Shown piece by piece: positions 47,446 to 56,029 of a stretch of DNA of 64,000 nucleotides (position 1 is the stretch's first letter; each line of letters begins with the position of its first letter). The stretch comes from Phymorhynchus buccinoides (lineage: Eukaryota > Mollusca > Gastropoda > Neogastropoda > Raphitomidae). The stretch is taken from positions 1,058,383 to 1,122,382 of the forward strand of contig CM065683.1 of the NCBI GenBank assembly GCA_017654935.2, given 5' to 3'. The notes under the pieces are model-generated. The model was given only the letters and a program-made list of their open reading frames with translations. It ran no database searches and was not told the origin of the DNA. A program made the position numbers and the translations under genes.

Positions 47446-48465
47446 GCGACAGACTAGTCAGTATTTGCTATATGGAAGGAAGGAAGGAAGGAAGGAAGGA
47501 AGGAAGGAAGGAAGATAAACACAAACATTACAGCGACAGACTAGTCTGTATTTGCTATATGGAAGGAAGGAAGGAAGGAAGGAAGGAAGGAAGGAAGATA
47601 AACACAAACATTACAGCGACAGACTAGTCTGTATTTGCTATATGGAAGGAAGGAAGGAAGGAAGGAAGGAAGGAAGGAAGATAAACACAAACATTACAGC
47701 GACAGACTAGTCTGTATTTGCTATATGGAAGGAAGGAAGGAAGGAAGGAAGGAAGGAAGGAAGATAAACACAAACATTACAGCGACAGACTAGTCTGTAT
47801 TTGCTATATGGAAGGAAGGAAGGAAGGAAGGAAGGAAGGTAGATAAACACAAACATTACAGCGACAGACTAGTCTGTATTTGCTATATGGAAGGAAGGAA
47901 GGAAGGAAGGAAGGAAGGAAGGAAGATAAACACAAACATTACAGCGACAGACTAGTCTGTATTTGCTATATGGAAGGAAGGAAGGAAGGAAGGAAGGAAG
48001 GAAGATAAACACAAACATTACAGCGAGACTAGTCAGTATTTGCTATATGGAAGGAAGGAAGGAAGGAAGGAAGGAAGGAAGGAAGATAAACACAAACATT
48101 ACAGCGACAGACTAGTCAGTATTTGCTATATGGAAGGAAGGAAGGAAGGAAGGAAGATAAACACAAACATTACAGCGACAGACTAGTCTGTATTTGCTAT
48201 ATGGAAGGAAGGAAGGAAGGAAGGAAGAAGGAAGGAAGGAAGATAAACACAAACATTACAGCGACAGACTAGTCTGTATTTGCTATATGGAAGGAAGGAA
48301 GGAAGGAAGGAAGATAAACTACAGCGACAGACTAGTCTGTATTTGCTATATGGAAGGAAGGAAGGAAGGAAGGAAGGAAGGAAGGAAGGAAGGAAGATAA
48401 ACACAAACATTACAGCGACAGACTAGTCAGTATTTGCTATATAGAAGGAAGGAAGGAAGGAAGGA
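47446..48465. repeat. compound repeat: fixed 45-bp unit plus variable (GGAA)n
   Basis: About 13 units of ATAAACACAAACATTACAGC, GACAGACTAGTCTGTATTTG, CTATA followed by (GGAA/GAAG)n of differing length (about 20-44 bp). The fixed part holds the palindrome ACAGACTAGTCTGT. Two units have small deletions (near 48026 and 48317). Confidence 0.96.
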
Positions 48466-48770
48466 ACCTGTTTTCTTCAGCTTTCCATTCCCAACAGCTG
48501 TGGACTGGACTGATCAATGTAAATGAACTTTTCTCAGTAAAATGGATTCCACAAGTAAAACTTTGGCAATACAGTAAACATACAATCCTACAACGAGCAA
48601 GTCTTTTCTGGATATTCTTAGAAATGAACCGAGTCATATTATATTGGTTCACAATTTATACCAATTGTTATAGTACTTTATCAGCTATAAACAAATGAAT
48701 CCAATCATGAATAGAGTATGGAAGGGCAAATGGGCTTAGCTTTATCTAACTAGAAAAACAACAACAAAAA
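48466..48770. other. no recognised feature
   Basis: Single-copy-looking AT-rich sequence downstream of the zinc-finger gene. Confidence 0.3.
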
Positions 48771-48990
48771 CAAACTGAAACAGACTGCAACGTCACTGGA
48801 ACATACAACAAACAAACAACTACACGACAAGTGTAAACAGACTGCAACGTCACTGGAACATACAACAAACAAACAACTACACGACAAGTGGAAAGTGACG
48901 TTATTTGATTCACAAGAGTTGTTTTGTTTTGTCTCTTGTGAATTGTTGTGTAGTTGTTTGTTTGTTGTATGTTTATCTAACTAGAATCAT
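48771..48990. repeat. direct and inverted repeats with ACAACAAACAAACAACTACA
   Basis: Two direct copies (48776-48832 and 48835-48890) of ACTGCAACGTCACTGGAACA plus ACAACAAACAAACAACTACA. An inverted copy (TGTAGTTGTTTGTTTGTTGT) is at 48949-48970, giving a large potential hairpin. A related stretch (CTTGTCGTGTAGTTGTCTGT) is at 59650-59675. Confidence 0.75.
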
Positions 48991-49009
48991 TTGCCTCATT
49001 TGAGATGGT

Positions 49010-49745
49010 TTTACTTTGTGGTGAGGCTTAGTTGTGACTGTCCAATGTCATCTGCCTTAGTCGTGATGCATTCAGTCGTTGGTGAGGCTTAGTTCTGACT
49101 GTCTAATGTCATCTGCCTTAGTCGTGATGCATTCAGTCGAGGCTTAGTTCTGACTGTCTAATGTCATCTGCCTTAGTCGTGATGAATTCAGTCGTTGGTG
49201 AGGCTTAGTTCTGACTGTCCAATGTCATCTGCCTTAGTCATGATGCATTCAGTCGTTGGTGAGGCTTAGTTCTGACTGTCTAATGTCATCTGCCTTAGTC
49301 GTCATGCATTCAGTCGTTGGTGAGGCTTAGTTCTGACTGTCTAATGTCATCTGCCTTAGTCGTCATGCATTCAGTCGTTGGTGAGGCTTAGTTCTGACTG
49401 TCTAATGTCATCTGCCTTAGTCGTGATGAATTCAGTCGTTGGTGAAGCTTAGTTCTGACTGTCCAATGTCATCTGCCTTAGTTGTGATGCATTCAGTCGT
49501 TGGTGAGGCTTAGTTTTGACTGTCTAATGTCATCTGCCTTAGTCGTCATGCATTCAGTCGTTGGTGAGGCTTAGTTCTGGCTGTCCAATGTCATCTGCCT
49601 TAGTCGTGATGCATTCAGTCAAGGCTTAGTTGTGACTGTCCAATGTCATCTGCCTTAGTCGTGATGCATTCAGTCGTTGGTGAGACTTAGTTCTGACTGT
49701 CTAATGTCATCTGCCTTAGTCGTGATGCATTCAGTCGTTGGTGAG
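49010..49745 (-). repeat. 61-bp array made of the zinc-finger gene's stop-codon region
   Basis: About 12 units GTTGGTGAGGCTTAGTTCTG, ACTGTCTAATGTCATCTGCC, TTAGTCGTGATGCATTCAGT, C. The unit nearest the gene (49687-49745) is itself coding: on the minus strand it reads QRLNASRLRQMTLDSQN and stop. The others continue downstream in the would-be 3' UTR and keep the same reading and stop codon with a few substitutions. Two units lack GTTGGTG. Confidence 0.93.
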
Positions 49746-50606
49746 GCTTCTTGACCTCCTTTTCAGGGTGAGATCGCTTGACGTGTCGCTTCAGGTTCTG
49801 AGTGGAGATGAAGGTTCCCTGGCACCATTTGCAGGAGAGCCTCTTCTTGGTGTGGACACGCCCGTGTTTCTTTAGGTCCTTCAGTTCGGCGAATCGCCGC
49901 TCACACTTGTCACATTTGTGCGGCGTGATGCCGGCGTGGCGCTGGAGGTGTGCTTCTAGCAGCGCCTGGCTAGAGAACTTGCGAGTGCACTTGGTGCAGC
50001 GGTGGTTCTTCTGCCTGAGGTGCGTCTTCATGTGCTTGCCCATGTTGCTGGATGTGGTGAACCTGGCCGGGCACAGCGCGCAGCAGTAGGGTTTTTCTCC
50101 CGTGTGAGTTCGCACGTGAAGCCTCAACGACGCGGCGTCCACGAAGCGCGCGTCACACACCCGGCACTGGTAGTTCTTCACGCCTAGATGGCGCCGTGTG
50201 TGCACCAGCCAGGAGGAATAGGCGCCAAACTTGGCGGGACAGTGCTGGCACTGGAAGCGTTTGATTCCCGTGTGGATGACCATGTGCTTGGTGAGGATGG
50301 TGGAGCGGGCGAAGCGAGCGTGACACACAGTGCACTGGTAGGGGCGGTCCCCTGTGTGGGATCGCACATGCATCCTCAGCAGGCTGGAGCTGATGAAGCG
50401 CCGCTCACACAGCTCACAGCGGTATGGCCGCTCCCCGCTGTGGGTCCTCACGTGGGCCGCTAAATGCCCCGCCGTGGGGAATCGGGCGGGGCACGTGGGG
50501 CACTGGTGGGGCTTGATGCCCTCATGAACCACTCGAAGGTGCTTCTGCAGCCGACTAGACGCCGCAAATCCACGCTGACAGATTGGACACACGAAAGGTT
50601 TCTCTC
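49687..50606 (-). CDS. C2H2 zinc-finger protein, last coding exon (10 fingers)
   Basis: The exon begins after TTGTTTTCAG at 50606. Its GA joins the G of the previous exon to make GGA, giving the linker HSGEKPF across the intron. Ten consecutive C2H2 fingers follow, for example FVCPICQRGFAASSRLQKH, YRCELCERRFISSSLLRMH and YCCALCPARFTTSSNMGKH, with TGEKP-like linkers (some altered, such as HLGVKNY and HAGITPH). The last finger reads LSCKWCQGTF and ends HVKRSH. The tail, VKKPHQRLNASRLRQMTLDS, is encoded by the first unit of a 61-bp minisatellite, and the stop codon is in it. Expected role: sequence-specific DNA binding in the nucleus. The target is unknown and I assign no orthologue. Confidence 0.92.
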
Positions 50607-50832
50607 CTGAAAACAATCCATGAACAAATATTGGATAAATCACACTGACATATGACATAGGACACACATAGGGCATCTCTCCTGAAATCAATCCGTGAAC
50701 AAACATTAGATATCATGCTGACATATAGGACACTTGAAAACAATCTGTGAACAAACATTGGACAAATCACATGACACAGGACACACAGAGGGCTTCTCTC
50801 CTGCAAACAATCGGTGAACAAACATTACTCAC
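50607..50832 (-). repeat. intron made of repeated 3' splice sites of the zinc-finger gene
   Basis: The 226-bp intron between the two coding exons holds, on the minus strand, GATTGTTTGCAG/GAGAGA (about 50794), a defective TTTTCAAGTGTCC (about 50735), GATTGATTTCAG/GAGAGA (about 50677) and the real GATTGTTTTCAG/GAGAGA (50607). Each is followed by exon-like sequence such as TGTGTGTCCTATGTCA. Repeats are spaced about 60-70 bp. At least two upstream acceptor copies look usable. The donor is CGG/GTGAGT at 50832. Confidence 0.88.
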
Positions 50833-52543
50833 CCGAGTGCTTCCTCTTGTGGACGGTGAGGTCGCCTTTCTGGGTGAACCTCGCTGGGCACTGGTCACAG
50901 GAGAAGGGCTTTTCCCCGCGGTGGATCCTCAGGTGGACGTCCAGGGACCACTTGGAGGTGAAGCCGCCCTGGCACACGCCGCACTGAAACCGCTTGACAC
51001 CGCTGTGGGTCTGCTGGTGGTTCCTGAGGGTTTCCGCCCGCAGATACTTCTTGCCGCAGTGCTGACACTGGAACAGGAGGCCCTGGGCGTGGGTGTGGGC
51101 GTGCTTCCTCAGCTTGAAAGACGTGGGGAAGGAGCGGCCACACTGCTCACACACATAGCCCCTGTCCTCTCCTTCCTCATCCTCTGTGTCTTCTGCATAC
51201 AGCTCTTCAATCTTACTGCGTGTGCCCCTGTCCTCTGCTTCCTCCTCTGTGTCTCCTCCGTACAGCTCTTCCCCAGCCTTGCTGTGATCTCCATCTACAC
51301 GCATACTGCTGCGTTCTGTGGAAATTGTGTTGCTAGTGTCCCCAGAGTTCTGTTCAGTAAGTTCCACATTCTGGAGACCTGAGGTGCCCTGAGCGCTGTC
51401 TCCTAGAAGAGGTGAACCCAAGCCACTCCCCTCCTCCTTCTCCACACACCCTTCCTCCTCCCCCTTCACAGCCCCTATGTGCAGCATGGCGTCTCTGTCG
51501 GAGGAGAAACTCTGGAACAGCCTGTCCATCTTTCCCCTGACACTCAGCTCCCCCGCACAGCCACCAGTGTCCTGGGCAGCCTGTGCTGCTCCTGATGATG
51601 ATCCTTCAGCAGCAGTGGCACCCTCCTCCCACAGGCCAGAAAACTGGATCTCTTCAGCCTCTGTTTTCACCTGAACGCCTGATTCTGTGTCACCTGAGTT
51701 ATCCCATGGCAACTTTCCTTCATGTATGCTATCTTTAAACACAGCATCACCTGAGTTATCCCATGGCGACTTTCCTTCATGTATGCTATCTTTAAACACA
51801 GCATCACCCGAGTTATCCCATGGCGACTTTCCTTCATGTATGCTATCTTTAAACACAGCATCACCCGAGTTATCCCATGGCGACTTTCCTTCATGTATGC
51901 TATCTTTAAACACAGCATCACCCGAGTTATCCCATGGCGACTTTCCTTCATGTATGCTATTTTCAAACACAGCATCACCCGAGTTATCCCATGACGACTT
52001 TCCTTCATGTATGCTATCTTTAAACACAGCATCACCCGAGTTATCCCATGGCGACTTTCCTTCATGTATGCTATTTTCAAACACAGCATCACCCGAGTTA
52101 TCCCATGATGATTTCTCTTCACCCGAGCTATTGTCAAACACAGCATCCATTATGGCAGTCGTCTCTTTCTTTCTGTCCTGGTTCTTCCCTTGCTGCGCTG
52201 ATGTTGTGTCTAACTGTATGGTGGGGGGGTTTATAGTCCAGTTGACTGACTGAAGTACGTGATCATGGCAGTTGGAAGGATCAGTCAAGTTGTCCGAGTG
52301 ATGGAACTCACCACAGTGCACTGGGTCAGACCTGCTGCTGTCAGAAAAGGGGGCGGGGGTGTCCGAGGACCTTTCTTCTGCAGGGAAGTCAAACAGAAAG
52401 TTGGGGATCTGAGGGAGTGAGGGGTGGGAGGACACCTGTGTTGAGGGAAGGGGAGGGGGGCTAGAAATGTGGGGAGGGGGAGGAGGTTGGCTGGGCTCCA
52501 CTTTGACTTGGAGGGGGATGATTCTCAGGTGACGTCCCGCCAT
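50833..52543 (-). CDS. C2H2 zinc-finger protein, first coding exon (acidic region and 4 fingers)
   Basis: The start chosen is the ATG at 52543 (MAGRHLRIIPLQVKVEPSQ). It has A at -3 and G at +4 and lies 36 nt inside an exon whose acceptor TTTGCAG is at 52579. The longer open frame from 52597 begins in the intron. Regions in order: a proline/serine-rich N-terminus (PSQPPPPPHISSPPPLP), a VKVEPS motif resembling a SUMO site, eight tandem 19-residue DAVFKDSIHEGKSPWDNSG repeats (about residues 133-284), a long acidic Ser/Glu-rich region ending EDTEDEEGEDRG, then four C2H2 fingers (YVCEQCGRSF, FQCQHCGKKY, FQCGVCQGGF, FSCDQCPARF). It joins the last exon in phase 1; together 876 residues and 14 fingers. 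It is likely a nuclear DNA-binding regulator. No KRAB, BTB or ZAD domain is seen. Confidence 0.9.
51692..52147 (-). repeat. 57-bp in-frame coding minisatellite, 8 copies
   Basis: Encodes eight copies of DAVFKDSIHEGKSPWDNSG inside the zinc-finger protein. The first copy is diverged (DAVFDNSSGEEKSSWDNSG). The inner copies alternate EN/KD and SP/SS, and the last has LP. Copy 8 runs directly into DTESG. The 57-bp length preserves the frame. Confidence 0.95.
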
Positions 52544-52578
52544 CCTGTGACTGTATGTGTACCAAAAGCCAAAGACCA
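52544..52578 (-). other. 5' UTR part of the zinc-finger exon with its 3' splice site
   Basis: Minus strand TTGTTTTGTTTCTTTGCAG ends at 52579; the exon starts GCTTTTGG at 52578. This implies a non-coding exon further right, which I could not locate. Confidence 0.65.
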
Positions 52579-52659
52579 AAAGCCTGCAAAGAAACAAAAC
52601 AAGTCAGTGACTGTATCAGTGTATGGGACGTAGAGACCAAAACCAAAGATCTAAACTCC

Positions 52660-52679
52660 CCCCCCCCCCCCCCCCCCCC
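52660..52679. repeat. poly-C run in the intron
   Basis: About 20 consecutive C; the length is likely unreliable. Confidence 0.9.
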
Positions 52680-52825
52680 TACTACAACCCTTCTCCCCTG
52701 TCCCAAACAGATCCTGCCCCTGGGTTTTCTCTACACCTTCCCCCTCCCTCCTTCTTCTTCTTCTTCTTTTTCTTCGCTGTGTGTGGCCACAATCAATTCT
52801 TGGATTATTTTGCCACGGAACCGGG

Positions 52826-52997
52826 AGGAACCTTCCACCACTTATGCCGGAAGAAAAGGGCTCAAGGCCTGAGAAGAAACTGAAAAGTTAGGCCTCAGAC
52901 AGAAGAGAGGGAGGAACCTTCCACCACTGATGCCGGAGGAAAAGGGCTCAAGGCCTGAGAAGAAACTGAAAAGTTAGGCCTTAGAAAGAATAGAGGA
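52826..52997. repeat. about 83-bp direct duplication
   Basis: Two copies of GAGGAACCTTCCACCACTTA (second: CTGA), CGGAAGAAAAGGGCTCAAGG, CCTGAGAAGAAACTGAAAAG, TTAGGCCT. Confidence 0.92.
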
Positions 52998-53059
52998 CAG
53001 ATCAAAAGATAAAGCATTCAGTGCTTGCACTGTGTTAAGACCATTAAACCCCCCAGTTC

Positions 53060-53330
53060 AGTCGGGAAGGAACAGGCCCCACTTCCAGCAACAAGCAAAA
53101 GCAGAAAAAAGAGAGTTTGGGTTGTTGGTCTGTCGGCGTTGCTGCAGCAAGTTCCATCCCATTCCCAGTCTCTGGAGCATGTCAGTGACGCTGGCTGTTC
53201 TATGGTATTGATTCAAAAAGAATCTGGCAGTCCTGTGTTGGAATTGGATTGATTCCACTTTGACAATACCCTGGAGCTGATCATCTGGGCAGTATATACT
53301 TCCCCCAGAATTAATTAGTCCCTTGCAATA
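53060..53330 (-). pseudogene. non-LTR reverse transcriptase C-terminal remnant
   Basis: The minus strand reads VESIQFQHRTARFFLNQYHR, TASVTDMLQRLGMGWNLLQQ and RR. This matches the V-Q-R-R-A-A-R-F-x-x-x-x-Y-x-x-T-x-S-V-x-x-M-L-x-x-L-x-W-x-x-L-x-x-R-R stretch of several LINE RT proteins. Small changes break the match around GMGWN. No catalytic domain nearby. Confidence 0.6.
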
Positions 53331-53630
53331 AGTAATGCATTGAATTGTCAACATGACGACAGAGGATGTTAAAAGAAAAAAGAAGAAGCCTGCAAACAAT
53401 GCGTAGAGAATGAATCAGAATGCGAGTTATGCACCCGAAACCCCAGCCTCTGCCTACAAAAAGAGTATAATTCCCATCCAATACAACTAGGTAGTGGTAC
53501 CCAAGGGACTCCCCAGTTTTCGTCCATTCTATGCCATCATGATGGCCCTTTCCACTACAATGCCAGATCCAGATCCAGATGCAGTCATTCATGCATGATT
53601 CAGTCTTAAAGTCTCTGTTTAAGTTAAACA
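53331..53630. other. no gene; contains a stretch repeated at 54.2 kb
   Basis: GAATGCGAGTTATGCACCCG then AAACCCCAGCCTCTGCC (about 53417-53455) recurs at about 54181-54220. Otherwise unremarkable. Confidence 0.4.
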
Positions 53631-53870
53631 GACCTGTTTACTCCCTACACACGTATCTTCAATGTGATGAAGTTGGCTGCCTAAGGCAAAGAAAAAGAAG
53701 AAGTCTCGAGTAGTCTGGATAGCTGAAAAGAGTAGCTTTGGCTCAAAATTTGTAGTTTTAATCTTTTATTCATTAAAGTAAACCATCAAACAATGTTCAC
53801 TGAAAATGAGTAATTTATTAGAGCATTATTTTAAATTTTGAAGAGTAGAAGAGGTCACTTACTCACTACT
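53631..53870. mobile_element. MITE copy 1 (related to 58633-58845)
   Basis: Starts GACCTGTTTACTCCCTACAC and shares GAGTAGTCTGG, GTAGTTTTA, ACCATCAAACAATGTTCA and GAGCATTATTTT with the element at 58633. It has about 50 extra bases near 53655-53705. The right end is diverged or truncated. Confidence 0.65.
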
Positions 53871-54657
53871 CAGTTAAAGTTAAAAAACCCACTTCACTTC
53901 TCATAGTCATACGTAGTACTATTACTGGGGGCGAACGTGAAAATTAGTAGCTGCCGGCAGCTCCCTGTAAATATCCCTATCCCAGTCCAGAAATAGGATT
54001 TTTTAAATATTTTGTTTGCTGCATTTTGTATTTTTCTACCCAACCTAGGTTAAATTCAAGTAGACTATGACTGTGCGATAGCTGATTTTGCTTTTCTTTT
54101 CTCTCTCTTCTGCTTCTTTGGTCACCCCCTAAAGTGTGTGCATTTACTTCTATAAAAAGAAGCTGGCCACCACCACAGAAGAATGCGAGTTATATGGACC
54201 CGAAACCCCAGCCTCTGCCTAAAGTGTGTACAATTACTTCTGCATATCGATATATATAGAAGTTGGTCACCACCACAGAAGAAGAAGAAGAAGAAGTAGT
54301 ACAGTAGTGGTAGGGACAAGATAAGCCGTTAAGCTTTTTATATAGTCCCATCGCATACATCAATTATATTTATAACAACAAACATTTGGTCAAGGTGTAT
54401 TAGTTTTTCTATTACGGTCAATTTTCCTAATAAAAATCAAAGCTTCTTCTTCTTCTCCTTCAAAACGTTGAAGACTCTGCTGTACTTTAGGGGGTAGTAC
54501 GAAAAAGAGAGAAACAGCAAAAGATAGAGTACAAAGCGAAATGATAACATTAGGCTTATGGGGAAACAGAAAGAAACAAATGATTGCAATGCAAGACAGT
54601 CAGGAAATAACTGAAGTATTTACAAGCTTCTAGTTCTAAACATATTTTATTATTTAG
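53871..54657. other. AT-rich region with a short direct duplication
   Basis: About 54130-54180 and 54221-54283 are similar (AAAGTGTGTGCATTTACTTC against AAAGTGTGTACAATTACTTC, then GGCCACCACCACAGAAG or GGTCACCACCACAGAAG). No coding motif. Confidence 0.5.
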
Positions 54658-54800
54658 GTCAGGTCAGGTAGTTAGGACATTGGGCCTCGCGGCCTCTTCA
54701 CTGTCCTGTCATTTTTGTTTGAACTTTTGCACAGCTGAGAGGTTTTATTTTGTTTTCGGCAAATCTGCCTTTTAGTTTTACTGTTTTAGTCATGCCAAAA
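54658..54800 (-). mobile_element. LINE 3' end, copy 2
   Basis: GGTCAGGTCAGGTAGTTAGG followed by ACATTGGGCCTCGCGGCCTC, then GAACTTTTGCACAGCTGAGA and GGCAAATCTGCCTTTTAG. It is the same 3' terminus as the LINE at 4503 but with no coding part, a heavily 5'-truncated copy. Confidence 0.75.
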
Positions 54801-55094
54801 TCATGGAAAATCATCCAAGCGATTTTTTTTTACGGGTGAAAATGTGAAATTTGCTTACCAAGCCGCTCTGGATATTATCTAAAGATTCTTAGAACACTTT
54901 TAAACGAACGCAAAAAGGTTCAATTTACCTTCAAATCCGATTCTAGAGCAAAATGTTGACTCTTTCGTAGTCACAAAATGAGAGAATTTTGCAGAGGAGA
55001 CAGAACTTGTGAGAGTTGCCGTTCTTTTGGGGTACTGCTTTTTACCGAAAAGAACCGAAAAGGAGCGAAAAGAACCGAGAAGAACCGAAAAGAA

Positions 55095-55215
55095 GTCTTA
55101 AATTACATTTTTAGCCGATATTCAGATTGGATTTTTTTTTCATAAATGTTGGAAAATTAAACTTAAAGAAAAATTACGTTTCACTTGTGCAGTTTCATGA
55201 CTTTCCTTATGCTTC
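55095..55215 (+). pseudogene. transposase fragment, inverted copy of the one at 57.7 kb
   Basis: The plus strand reads FFINVGKLNLKKNYVSLVQF then HDFPYA. The transposase pseudogene reads FFINVGKLNLKENYVSLVQF then HDLLDA on the minus strand at about 57635-57715. Nucleotide similarity covers about 110 bp. It is part of a second, oppositely oriented copy. Confidence 0.7.
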
Positions 55216-55257
55216 CTCTTCTGATCATAATCTCTCTCTCTATCCTATTTCCACTTG

Positions 55258-55322
55258 TGTGCATGCATGCGTGCGTGCGTGCGTGCGTGCGTGCGAGCGA
55301 GCGTGTGTGTGTATGTGTGCGT

Positions 55323-55356
<34 letters not shown>

Positions 55357-55357
55357 T
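55258..55357. repeat. (GCGT)n and (GT)n microsatellite
   Basis: GCATGCATGCGTGCGTGCGT run, then GT-rich. Confidence 0.95.
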
Positions 55358-55419
55358 TTTTGTAAAGTGTGTTTGATTTCATAATTATGACAAACATAGG
55401 AAATCACCACAAAGACCTA

Positions 55420-55720
55420 TCAAGGACATCATCTTCATCATGATCATCATCAAAAGTGTAAGAAAATGAAGATCAATGTTACGTAAATCAAGTTAAAACA
55501 AACAAAACATGAAGAAATATCTTCTTTGTAATTAATTTCATTGTAGTCTTCATCGTCATCATAGTCATCATCACCATCATCATCACCCTCACCATCATAT
55601 AAATACCAAATTATCAACATACATACATACATATATAGTATACACACATGCATGCACACATACACACATACATACACACACATGCATGTCAGCATTGTCA
55701 TCTTCATTATCAACATCTTC
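55420..55720. repeat. scattered TCA and CATA simple repeats
   Basis: (TCA)n near 55425-55455 and 55545-55600, CATACATACATACATATATA near 55618, CA/CATG-rich to 55688. Confidence 0.8.
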
Positions 55721-55754
55721 ATCTGTAAAGAAGTTTGTTTCCTACTGTGGATTA

Positions 55755-55998
55755 TTCATGATAGATTAGCTACCTACTCAGAGTAAATAAGAAGGCAAGA
55801 AAAGCAAACCAAAAGATATATTCGTTTCTAAAGTAACTTATTTCACTTTTTCCATAGAAACACTTATATTACAAATAATAGGCTTTTCAGTCCTTCACAT
55901 TAGGGATATATGAAGATCAGCAGAAGCAGATCAAAATATCCTGAAGGATTTATTCTTGCCATATTATTTACTCTGAGTAGGTAGCTAATCTTTCATGA
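55755..55998. mobile_element. 244-bp foldback element
   Basis: Left arm TTCATGATAGATTAGCTACC then TACTCAGAGTAAATAA. The right arm is its complement (TTATTTACTCTGAGTAGGTA then GCTAATCTTTCATGAA), about 46-49 bp each. Interior non-coding. Confidence 0.75.
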
Positions 55999-56029
55999 AC
56001 ATCTTCATCGTCATCAACATAATCATCAT

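Noticed and set aside
50747..51382. 211-codon plus-strand open frame
   Set aside because: Antisense shadow of the zinc-finger gene's first coding exon.
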